A program made the position numbers and the translations under genes. From the NCBI GenBank assembly GCA_002430605.1, contig DJBY01000001.1, positions 1-7,113 of the forward strand: a DNA stretch of 7,113 nucleotides. The letters run 5' to 3'. Position 1 is the stretch's first letter. Every line of letters starts with the position of its first letter. Shown piece after piece: positions 1 through 5,218 of the stretch. The notes below the pieces were generated by a model. That model made no database searches and was not told the origin of the DNA. It saw only the letters and a list, made by a program, of their open reading frames with translations. The DNA is from Opitutia bacterium UBA5964 (lineage in GTDB: Bacteria > Verrucomicrobiota > Verrucomicrobiia > Opitutales > Coraliomargaritaceae).

Positions 1-1
1 G

Positions 2-21
2 GGACCACCTCCGCGTGGTCC
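2..21. repeat. Short perfect hairpin, REP-like intergenic repeat
   Basis: GGACCAC (2-8) and GTGGTCC (15-21) are exact reverse complements around a 6-base loop. There is no T-tract after the right arm, so it does not look like an intrinsic terminator. It sits at the left edge of the window in the untranslated region before cmk and could be one end of a longer element cut by the window. The rest of 22-128 shows no gene and no promoter I can defend. Calling it REP-like is inference from its form and position. Confidence 0.5.
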
Positions 22-128
22 GCATCAGCCGAAAACCAGCGCAGCTGCAGTGACTGTTAAGCGTTCCTAGGGCGAGGCGAAGTAGTCAGTTCCTTGAATC
101 CGGTCTTGTCGCCTTGCTCAGAACAGCA

Positions 129-140
129 TTGCTTAAGCAA
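129..140. other. 12-bp perfect palindrome just before the cmk start
   Basis: TTGCTTAAGCAA reads the same on both strands and ends two bases before the cmk ATG. It occupies the place where a Shine-Dalgarno site would be, and none is present. It could be an operator half-site pair or a small hairpin masking the start, or it could be chance, since a 12-bp palindrome is not rare. Confidence 0.3.
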
Positions 141-142
141 GT

Positions 143-817
143 ATGTCAGACCGTTCAGGATTTAATATTATCGCCGTTGATGGCGGCGCGGCCACGGGGA
201 AGTCCTCGACCTCCCGCGCCATTGCCGAGCGCCTCAACCTAATGCACGTCGATACTGGCGCGCATTACCGCACCCTGACCTTCGCGCTGCTCGATGCTGG
301 TGCCGACCCAGAGACACCAGATGCAATTCCCGCACTGCTTGAATCGCTCAAAATCGACACTGTCATCAAAGCTCGCAGCGCCCTTCTTAGCATCAACGGC
401 GACGTGCCCGCCGATGCGGACATCCGCTCCCCCGAGGTCAATGCCACCGTCTCCAAGTTTGCCGCGATCGAATCTGTCCGCAAATTCCTGTTCAACTATC
501 AACGCAGCCAAGCACAAGTCGCTCGCGATCAGGCCGAATTTAACGGTCTGATCATGGAAGGCCGCGACATCGGCTCGGTGATTTTTCCCAGCGCAGACTT
601 CCGTTTCTTCCTATTTGCCGACGAAACCACCCGTGCCGCGCGCCGCGCCCAAGACGGCCAGACCGACTCCATCGCCGAACGCGACAAACGCGACAGCCAA
701 CGCAAGACCGCGCCGCTCGTCTGCCCCGAAGGTGCCACCCGCGTCGACACCGGGCCCTTGCCACTCGAAGGCGTCGTCGATCACATCTGCGGAATCATTA
801 CTGAGGGAAAAGTTTAA
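143..817 (+). CDS. cmk: Cytidylate kinase (CMP/dCMP kinase)
   Basis: This cytosolic kinase transfers phosphate from ATP to CMP or dCMP, giving CDP/dCDP for nucleic acid and phospholipid precursors (EC 2.7.4.25). The 224 residues match the usual family length of about 220-230. The P-loop GGAATGKSS is at residues 14-22, the NMP-binding motif DTGAHYR at 37-43, EGRDIGSVIFP at 139-149, and the LID/adenine end RDSQRKTAPL at 183-192. Two points are unusual: His replaces the Met or Ile usual in DTGAMYR, and the stretch between the RR pair (167-168) and RD (180-181) is roughly ten residues shorter than in E. coli Cmk. The ATG at 143 places the P-loop at the normal distance from the N terminus, though no Shine-Dalgarno site precedes it. 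plsC follows on the same strand, a common cmk neighbour in bacteria, so they are probably co-transcribed. Confidence 0.96.
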   Translation: MSDRSGFNIIAVDGGAATGKSSTSRAIAERLNLMHVDTGAHYRTLTFALLDAGADPETPDAIPALLESLKIDTVIKARSALLSINGDVPADADIRSPEVNATVSKFAAIESVRKFLFNYQRSQAQVARDQAEFNGLIMEGRDIGSVIFPSADFRFFLFADETTRAARRAQDGQTDSIAERDKRDSQRKTAPLVCPEGATRVDTGPLPLEGVVDHICGIITEGKV

Positions 818-951
818 ACATCCGCAGTTTCACATTTCATTATTGATCCAATCAGTTTTACGGTCGGTCATGTCATTACTACGTTCCTCGGAACAGCATT
901 TCCAAATTTACTTCGCCCTCTCCGGTGAACCTACGTCAGCGTTTCAAGAAG

Positions 952-1602
952 ATGTCCAACACACGCCCAACCACTCCACCTTTTTACGAATGTGTCCGCG
1001 TCATCGCAGACTGGTTTTTCAGCACGTTTTACGATTATTCGACTTCGGGAAAAAGCGACGTGCCACTCACTGGGAGTGCGATCTTCGCGGCCAACCACAT
1101 CAGCTTTTACGATCCACCTGCGATCGGCGCCCAAGTGCATCGCCAGTTCAATTACTTCGCTCGTGACACCCTCTACAAAGGGTGGTTTGGCAAAGCACTG
1201 CACAAGCTCGACACCATTCCGGTCGCCCGCGAAAACGCCGACATCAAATCGCTCAAAGCAATCTTTAAGGCGCTGAAAGACAACGGCGCAGTCGCGATTT
1301 ACCCAGAAGGCACCCGCTCGCTCGATGGTAAGCTCGCCGAGCCCAAGGCCGGCGCTGGTATGATTGCCTGCAAATCCAAGGCCACCGTGATCCCGACTCG
1401 GATCTTCGGCACCTTCGAAGTCTTTGGCCGTCAACACAAGATCCCATCCCTCGGCGGTTCAATCCACATCGCCTACGGCCCTCCAATGACCGCCGACGAT
1501 ATCGACCCTGGCAAAGAGCACCCGGAGCGTTATCTCGAAGCCTCGCGGCGCATCATGGCACGCATTGCTGAGCTGCAAGCTCCTGTTCAAACTATAGTTT
1601 GA
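952..1602 (+). CDS. plsC: 1-acyl-sn-glycerol-3-phosphate acyltransferase (PlsC family)
   Basis: This membrane-associated enzyme moves an acyl group onto lysophosphatidate to make phosphatidate, the precursor of phospholipids. With the start at 952 it has 216 residues. The catalytic HX4D motif lies in NHISFYD (48-54, His49 and Asp54), block II is IPVAR (89-93), block III is YPEGTRS (117-123), and the block IV-like segment is VIPTRIFGT (146-154). The hydrophobic stretch before the HX4D box is short, so membrane association is probably peripheral. The frame is open upstream to a GTG at 925, which would add nine basic residues. I prefer ATG 952 because the extra residues carry no motif, but neither start has a clear ribosome binding site. 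The stop codon lies inside a 24-bp palindrome. The 134-base gap from cmk is T-rich with weak seven-base periodicity at 826-860. The acyltransferase fold is certain; the exact acceptor lipid is inferred. Confidence 0.93.
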   Translation: MSNTRPTTPPFYECVRVIADWFFSTFYDYSTSGKSDVPLTGSAIFAANHISFYDPPAIGAQVHRQFNYFARDTLYKGWFGKALHKLDTIPVARENADIKSLKAIFKALKDNGAVAIYPEGTRSLDGKLAEPKAGAGMIACKSKATVIPTRIFGTFEVFGRQHKIPSLGGSIHIAYGPPMTADDIDPGKEHPERYLEASRRIMARIAELQAPVQTIV

Positions 1603-1606
1603 ACAG
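1583..1606. terminator. 24-bp perfect palindrome over the plsC stop codon
   Basis: The half-site CTGTTCAAACTA (1583-1594) is followed directly by its exact reverse complement (1595-1606), enough for a stem of about 10 bp with a 4-base loop. It covers the last codons and the TGA of plsC. Only a short CTTT follows, so as an intrinsic terminator it is weak; it may instead be an mRNA 3'-end stabilising hairpin or a dimeric-protein site. It separates plsC from the S23-like gene. Confidence 0.5.
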
Positions 1607-1627
1607 CTTTCAGTCCAGCAATGCGAA

Positions 1628-1655
1628 TATCTAATATTTGATGGCTAAAAGCTAA
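1628..1655 (+). repeat. Degenerate seven-base tandem array before the S23-like gene
   Basis: Four consecutive seven-base units end five bases before the ATG at 1661. Unit 1 is TATCTAA, unit 3 TGGCTAA and unit 4 AAGCTAA; unit 2 (1635-1641) is a two-mismatch variant of unit 1. Neighbouring units share about five of seven bases. No Shine-Dalgarno site is present. Unit 3 is the exact reverse complement of TTAGCCA, the unit repeated before purM. Confidence 0.55.
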
Positions 1656-1660
1656 AAGAC

Positions 1661-2017
1661 ATGAGCGATTTGAAAGATTTCGAAGACATGAAGGTCTGGC
1701 AAGATGCTCAAGCTCTTGCCTGCGAAGTGTATAAAGACTTTCAAAATTCAAAGGACTTCTCCTTTAAAGATCAAATCACACGAGCCGCCGTTTCGATTTC
1801 GAATAACATCGCTGAAGGCGCCGAGCAAAGCACCTCGACCGAGTTTTCCAGATTCTTAGATATCGCCAAAGGCTCGACAGGAGAAGTGCGCAGCATGTAT
1901 AGACTCGCCCAACGCCTCAATTTACTTCCACTTGAGACCGTTGAGCACAGATCAGCACTCTGCGTGGAGATCTCAAAGCAACTCGCAGGCTTTGCAAAAT
2001 ATCTCCGCGCGAAGTAA
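1661..2017 (+). CDS. Four-helix-bundle protein, S23/23S rRNA intervening-sequence family
   Basis: This 118-residue protein matches the S23-like four-helix-bundle family first described from intervening sequences in 23S rRNA genes (TIGR02436-type). The family signature is clear: an N-terminal W-containing helix (residues 9-29), the central TRAAVSISNNIAEGAEQ (40-56), then FSRFLDIAKGS (63-72) with GEVRS after it, and a last helix from about 92 to 116. There is no signal peptide or membrane segment, and the length is normal. Members are thought to form pentameric bundles; the cellular role is not established, and nucleic-acid binding has been proposed. Here it is free-standing between plsC and purM, with no rRNA near. 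The AT-richer flanks and short inverted repeats suggest it was inserted into an older plsC-purM neighbourhood. Its start (CATGAGCGATT) is nearly identical to that of purM (CATGAGCAATT). The ATG at 1661 is the natural start for the fold. Confidence 0.92.
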   Translation: MSDLKDFEDMKVWQDAQALACEVYKDFQNSKDFSFKDQITRAAVSISNNIAEGAEQSTSTEFSRFLDIAKGSTGEVRSMYRLAQRLNLLPLETVEHRSALCVEISKQLAGFAKYLRAK

Positions 2018-2036
2018 CCACTTTCAAACAAATCAT

Positions 2037-2057
2037 TTAGCCATTACCAATTAGCCA
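2037..2057 (+). repeat. Seven-base tandem array running into the purM start
   Basis: Two exact copies of TTAGCCA (2037-2043 and 2051-2057) flank one two-mismatch copy, TTACCAA. The last base of the array is the A of the purM ATG. No Shine-Dalgarno site is present. TTTAGCCAT (2036-2044) is an exact inverted copy of ATGGCTAAA (1641-1649) on the other side of the S23-like gene. Confidence 0.6.
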
Positions 2058-3253
2058 TGAGCAATTCCAATGATCGCTACGCCCAACGCGGCGTCTCCTC
2101 TTCCAAGTCCGAAGTCCATGCCGTCGTGGACAAGCTCGACCGCGGCGTCTTTCCAGGTGCCTTTTGCAAGATCGGCGCAGACATCCTGACTGGTAATCCC
2201 GACAAGTGTAACATCATTCATTCCGACGGATCTGGAACCAAAAGCACACTCGCCTACCTACACTATAAGGAGACCGGCGACCCGACAGGCTTTCGTAAGA
2301 CCGCTCAAGACAGCCTCGTGATGAACATCGACGACCTGCTCTGCGTCGGCGCGATCGACGGCATCCTGATTTCAAGCACGGTCAATCGTAACGCCCGCGC
2401 CATTCCTGGCGAAGCCCTCGCCCAACTCATTTCCGGCACCGAAGACTTTCTCGCTACCATGCGCGAATACGGCGTCGGGGTGCACAGCGGCGGCGGTGAA
2501 ACAGCTGATGTCGGCGACCTGACCGGCACCGTCACAGTCGACTCCTGTGCTGTCGTGGTCATGGATCGCAAAGACGTGGTAGATAATGCCAAGGTCAAAC
2601 CAGGCCTCGCCATCGTCGGCCTCGCCTCTGCCGGCCAAGCCACTTACGAAACTTTTGAGAACTCTGGCATCGGCAGTAACGGCCTGACTAGCGCACGCCA
2701 CGACTTGCTCAGCCCTTATTACCTCGAAAAATATCCTGAGACCGTCGATCCGACCACCGACAAGCAATATCTCTACTGCGGTCCTTACAAGATGACCGAC
2801 ATGCTGCCCGACTCGACTATGACAGTCGGCGACGCGATCATGAGCCCGACTCGCACCTACGCTCCGATCATCAAGCAACTCCTCGCCGAAGACCGCGACA
2901 GCATCTACGGCATGGTGCACTGCTCCGGCGGTGGTCAAACTAAGTGCATCCGCTTCGGCACCGGCGTCCACCACATCAAAGACAACTTGCTGCCAATCCC
3001 TCCCATTTTCAAAGCAATCCAGAAGGCCAGTGGCACCAGCAGCGAAGAGATGTTCCGTGTGTATAACATGGGCCACCGCATGGAAATTTTCTGCGAGCCC
3101 GCAGCCGCCGCAGGCATCATTGCCAAGAGCGAGGCCTTTGGCATCCCCGCGCAAATCATTGGCCGCACTGAAGCCACACAAAAGACCGACGGGCAAAACC
3201 ACGTCACCATCTTGCACGACGGCGAGACGCTTGAATACGAATTGGACCATTAA
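2057..3253 (+). CDS. purM: Phosphoribosylformylglycinamidine cyclo-ligase (AIR synthetase), long form
   Basis: It catalyses the ATP-dependent ring closure of FGAM to 5-aminoimidazole ribonucleotide in de novo purine synthesis (EC 6.3.3.1), in the cytosol. Family motifs are present in divergent form: HSDGSGTKS (55-63, against the usual DGVGTK), MNIDDLLCVGA (89-99, against MCVNDL), GGGETADVGDL (145-155), SNGLTSARH (207-215), SPTRTYAP (263-270) and HCSGGGQTK (288-296, against HITGGGL). At 398 residues it is about 50 longer than E. coli PurM (345). From memory it closely resembles the long PurM of Bacteroidota, including VYNMGHRME at 335-343. The two-domain PurM fold appears intact, with the substrate-binding N-terminal half and glycine-rich C-terminal half both complete. 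The ATG at 2057 is preceded by a seven-base array rather than a ribosome binding site. No other purine genes are in view. A paralogue with another substrate is unlikely given the complete motifs. Confidence 0.94.
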   Translation: MSNSNDRYAQRGVSSSKSEVHAVVDKLDRGVFPGAFCKIGADILTGNPDKCNIIHSDGSGTKSTLAYLHYKETGDPTGFRKTAQDSLVMNIDDLLCVGAIDGILISSTVNRNARAIPGEALAQLISGTEDFLATMREYGVGVHSGGGETADVGDLTGTVTVDSCAVVVMDRKDVVDNAKVKPGLAIVGLASAGQATYETFENSGIGSNGLTSARHDLLSPYYLEKYPETVDPTTDKQYLYCGPYKMTDMLPDSTMTVGDAIMSPTRTYAPIIKQLLAEDRDSIYGMVHCSGGGQTKCIRFGTGVHHIKDNLLPIPPIFKAIQKASGTSSEEMFRVYNMGHRMEIFCEPAAAAGIIAKSEAFGIPAQIIGRTEATQKTDGQNHVTILHDGETLEYELDH

Positions 3254-3258
3254 GTCCA

Positions 3259-3307
3259 CTCTCAGGTTTCCCACCTCAGCTCTCAAGTTTCTAGTCTAAG
3301 CTCTTCC
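3259..3307 (+). repeat. CT-rich degenerate seven-base array before the CxxC gene
   Basis: The 58-base gap after purM is almost purine-free in places and can be read as seven seven-base units. Unit position 4 is T in all seven and position 2 is T in six. CTCTCAGGTTTC (3259-3270) recurs as CTCTCAAGTTTC (3280-3291), exactly 21 bases later with one mismatch, in phase with the unit length. The array ends four bases before the TTG start. A pyrimidine-rich unstructured leader is another reading. Confidence 0.45.
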
Positions 3308-3311
3308 CTCC

Positions 3312-3713
3312 TTGCACCTGCTCACCTTCATACGCCGATTCGGTCGGCTCTCACTACTGCTTTGCTGCTGCTGGCTCCTAACTGGGCCACAGTTACTGCT
3401 GCAGTTGGGCGCATGGAGCTGGATGGTCGCGAGTTACTCGCAAGAAAGTAGTATAGAGCAAGCCTTTGCCGAAACGTTTGGCGGCGACCGCCCCTGCGAA
3501 CTCTGTAAAATCATCACCGCAGTCGATACCGAGCAAGAATCCACTCCGACTCAGCGAAGCAACGAAACCAAGAGCCTAAAGCTCATGCTCGGCCAAACAC
3601 CGCGCATCACGTTCGCACCCACACATTTCATAGCTGCCAAGCGCAGTATGGTCGAACTGACACCACCACTGCGGCACCCACGCCTGCCCACCCCACCGCC
3701 GCGACTCGTTTAA
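3312..3713 (+). CDS. Small membrane-anchored CxxC protein, possibly DUF2946-like
   Basis: This 133-residue protein has a basic start, a hydrophobic and Cys-rich segment (about 12-40, Cys18-20), then the motif AETFGGDRPCELCKII (53-68) with a CxxC pair at 62 and 65, a polar middle, and a Pro-rich tail ending PPPRLV. I recognise the (F)xGxxPCxLC pattern from small proteins common in Opitutae and loosely like DUF2946, which often sit beside metal or copper efflux genes. No enzyme activity is suggested. One N-terminal membrane pass with an exported CxxC domain is likely, suitable for metal binding or redox. An in-frame stop at 3297 leaves TTG 3312 as the only start that keeps the membrane segment; ATG at 3423 would remove it. 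It lies 58 bases after purM and before the Met-rich barrel gene, with which it probably forms a functional pair. The gene is probably real; its role is inferred. Confidence 0.72.
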   Translation: MHLLTFIRRFGRLSLLLCCCWLLTGPQLLLQLGAWSWMVASYSQESSIEQAFAETFGGDRPCELCKIITAVDTEQESTPTQRSNETKSLKLMLGQTPRITFAPTHFIAAKRSMVELTPPLRHPRLPTPPPRLV

Positions 3714-3730
3714 CGAGCTGTATTCAAAAG

Positions 3731-3754
3731 TAGAAGCGACACTCTTGTCGCTTT
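3731..3754. repeat. 24-bp self-complementary repeat, copy 1
   Basis: The core AGCGACACTCTTGTCGCT is a 7-bp stem with a 4-base loop, flanked by TAGA and TT. The same 24 bases recur exactly, in inverted orientation, at 5069-5092, and with one mismatch at 5033-5056. Copies 1 and 2-3 lie downstream of different genes, in intergenic DNA only, which is the behaviour of REP/BIME-type elements. Just after it, GACGAC (3767-3772) and GTCGTC (3779-3784) form a second small hairpin. Confidence 0.75.
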
Positions 3755-3793
3755 GCGGGCGAAAGTGACGACCCACATGTCGTCCGCTCATTC

Positions 3794-3873
3794 GTGGCGT
3801 CCGAGCTTGCACGGGGCCGCATAAAACCTGATCCGCCCACCCGCAGAAAAGCCAGAGCAAGCTCAGACGCCAC
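3794..3873. repeat. 80-bp inverted-repeat element in the gap before the barrel gene
   Basis: GTGGCGTCCGAGCTTGC (3794-3810) pairs with 3857-3873 as a 17-bp inverted repeat with a single mismatch, around a 46-base spacer. The spacer has no open frame of interest. Together with the 24-bp repeat it fills most of the 218-base gap between the CxxC gene and the barrel gene. It could be a MITE-like or REP-derived insertion, or a structured RNA; no target-site duplication is evident and there is no terminator-like T-tract. Confidence 0.6.
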
Positions 3874-3906
3874 AAAGAGGCATCATCGCATTTGTGAGCA
3901 CTCAGC

Positions 3907-3927
3907 TAAACAACAAACAACGAGCAA
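3907..3927 (+). repeat. Seven-base array before the barrel gene
   Basis: Three seven-base units end four bases before the ATG at 3932. The middle unit is CAAACAA; the first differs at one position and the third at two, all ending in CAA. The fourth in-phase unit (3928-3934) ends with the ATG itself. No Shine-Dalgarno site is present. Confidence 0.55.
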
Positions 3928-3931
3928 CATA

Positions 3932-5023
3932 ATGAACACATTTACCAAACACATACTTCTTTTCTCCACACTCACCGCGGCCACCAGCGCCACCTTCGCC
4001 GCGCCGTCCTTTAGTTGCTGCGCGACCGACGACAGCTATCAGGGACGTCCCGATGAACACGCGCCGATCTCCGTGATGGGCGATCACACCCACGCCAAAT
4101 CTGGCTGGATGATGTCCTACCGCACCATGCACATGGATATGGGCGGCATGCGCTACGGCACGGATCGTGTCTCGTCAGGTGATGTCTTCGCCGAAAGCTA
4201 CAGCGTCACACCTGAGTCCATGTCGATGGACATGCACATGCTCGGTCTCATGTATGCGCCAACAGACAAACTCACCCTCATGCTCATGGCCAACTACATT
4301 GAGACTGAGATGGATCACCGCGTCTTGCCGATGAGCGCTGGTATGATCAACAACGGCAGCACCAAGTTCACCACAGAAACCAGCGGCATTGGCGATGTGA
4401 AACTCGGCGGACTCTACCGCTTCTATTTGAAAGAGAACCGCAAAGCCCACTTGGGCCTCAGCCTGAGCCTACCCACTGGCTCGATTGATGAAAAAGACAC
4501 AACGCCAGGCATGGGTGGCCCCGCCAACCGACAGTTGCCCGCACCGATGCAACTCGGCTCCGGCACCTACGACCTACTCCCATCGCTGACCTATGTGCAG
4601 CAATTCGACAACTGGTCCTACGGCGCACAGGCCAACGCCATCATCCGCCTCGAAAGTGAGAACGACAACGGCTACCGACTCGGCGACGTCTTTGGCGCCA
4701 CCACATGGGTAGGCAGCAACCTAAACGAATGGGTCGGCATCAACACCGGCCTGAACTACACTTACACCAGTAAGCTCAAAGGCAGCCAAGACGACATCAA
4801 CAAAACGATGGGGGGCAACAAAACCGTCACCACCGCCTACGAAAGCAACACCGGCGGCGAACGCCTAGACGCGATCTTCGGCATCAACCTGTATGTGCCA
4901 ACCGGCTCGTTAAAGGGCCAGCGTATTGCCATCGACCTCCGTCTACCACTCTGGCAAGACCTCAACGGCTACCAGCTAGAGACCGACTACGCGCTCACCT
5001 TGGGTTGGCAGATGGCGTTCTAA
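3932..5023 (+). CDS. Met/His-rich outer-membrane beta-barrel protein, transporter family (PF13557-like)
   Basis: This 363-residue protein has a signal peptide (about 1-23, cleavage near TFA|APS), alternating amphipathic strands, and a C-terminal Phe typical of outer-membrane barrels. I recognise the family, usually annotated only as 'transporter' or 'MetA-pathway of phenol degradation', by HAPISVMGDHTH (43-54), SMDMHMLGLMYAPTDKLTLM (98-117) and the long C-terminal barrel. The N-terminal third is striking: 17 Met between residues 49 and 138 against 4 in the remaining 225, plus His43, 52, 54, 67, 102 and 129 and a Cys pair at 29-30. Such Met/His clusters are typical of copper or silver binding, so I infer a metal-related outer-membrane role, perhaps with the CxxC protein upstream. 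The frame is open back to 3794, but ATG 3932 is chosen because it starts a good signal peptide. A strong terminator follows at 5096. Aromatic-compound transport is the alternative. Confidence 0.85.
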   Translation: MNTFTKHILLFSTLTAATSATFAAPSFSCCATDDSYQGRPDEHAPISVMGDHTHAKSGWMMSYRTMHMDMGGMRYGTDRVSSGDVFAESYSVTPESMSMDMHMLGLMYAPTDKLTLMLMANYIETEMDHRVLPMSAGMINNGSTKFTTETSGIGDVKLGGLYRFYLKENRKAHLGLSLSLPTGSIDEKDTTPGMGGPANRQLPAPMQLGSGTYDLLPSLTYVQQFDNWSYGAQANAIIRLESENDNGYRLGDVFGATTWVGSNLNEWVGINTGLNYTYTSKLKGSQDDINKTMGGNKTVTTAYESNTGGERLDAIFGINLYVPTGSLKGQRIAIDLRLPLWQDLNGYQLETDYALTLGWQMAF

Positions 5024-5032
5024 GCGCCAATG

Positions 5033-5092
5033 TAGCAGCGACACTCTTGTCGCTTTCCCGCCGACACCAAAGCGACAAGAGTGTCGCTTCTA
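5033..5092. repeat. 24-bp repeat, copies 2 and 3, as an inverted pair
   Basis: Copy 2 (5033-5056, one mismatch to copy 1) and copy 3 (5069-5092, exact but inverted) face each other across 12 bases. Each is a small hairpin, and the pair can also form one 24-bp stem with a single mismatch. This two-unit inverted arrangement is what BIME elements look like. It begins nine bases after the barrel gene stop and may protect or end its mRNA. Confidence 0.8.
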
Positions 5093-5095
5093 CTG

Positions 5096-5129
5096 AAGCG
5101 GGCGTCGTTGATTCGACGCCCGCTTTGTT
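5096..5129 (+). terminator. Intrinsic terminator after the barrel gene
   Basis: AAGCGGGCGTCG (5096-5107) and CGACGCCCGCTT (5114-5125) form a perfect 12-bp GC-rich stem with a 6-base loop, and the stem's final TT runs into TGTT. It is placed correctly to end transcription of the barrel gene and isolates the binding-protein gene that follows. The U-tract is interrupted by one G. Confidence 0.8.
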
Positions 5130-5165
5130 ACGCCCTATCACAACTACGATGTATCCGAAAAAAAA

Positions 5166-5193
5166 CTTTTGTGTATTCTGTGCCTTGTGTGGT
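5166..5193 (+). repeat. Weak seven-base array upstream of the binding-protein gene
   Basis: A T/G-rich stretch reads as seven-base units such as GTATTCT, GTGCCTT and, later, GTGTGGT; neighbours share only three or four bases. In the same phase, units continue to the ATG at 5219-5221. An A8 run (5158-5165) precedes it. The periodicity is suggestive, not proven; the stretch may simply be an AT-rich promoter and leader. Confidence 0.3.
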
Positions 5194-5218
5194 TAATTCC
5201 TGTCCACATTACTTTACT

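Noticed and set aside
117..900. CTCxGAACAGCATT occurring before both cmk (117-130) and plsC (887-900)
   Set aside because: A 14-base match with one mismatch is expected about a few times by chance in a window of this size, and the distances to the two starts differ.
615..1166. 183-codon frame bridging cmk and plsC, including an ATG at 870 after a T-rich stretch with weak seven-base periodicity (826-860)
   Set aside because: It overlaps both real genes out of frame and its translation is low-complexity and motif-free. The ATG at 870 is in this frame, not that of plsC.
931..1437. 168-codon open frame antisense to plsC
   Set aside because: It covers the conserved plsC motifs on the other strand and has no features of its own.
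1661..2017. Possible 23S rRNA intervening sequence
   Set aside because: The S23-like protein family suggested it, but the flanks are plsC and purM, with no rRNA sequence on either side.
2372..3286. 304-codon open frame antisense to purM
   Set aside because: It lies wholly over a well-supported gene, its translation shows no recognisable domain, and GC-rich codon use on the + strand readily opens this antisense frame.
3731..5092. CRISPR array from the recurring 24-bp repeat
   Set aside because: The copies are widely and unevenly spaced, occur in both orientations and flank a gene; there are no regular spacers and no cas genes.
5005..5196. Short + strand frame of 63 codons across the barrel gene end and terminator
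   Set aside because: It runs through two repeat copies and a terminator stem, so it is an accident of open sequence.
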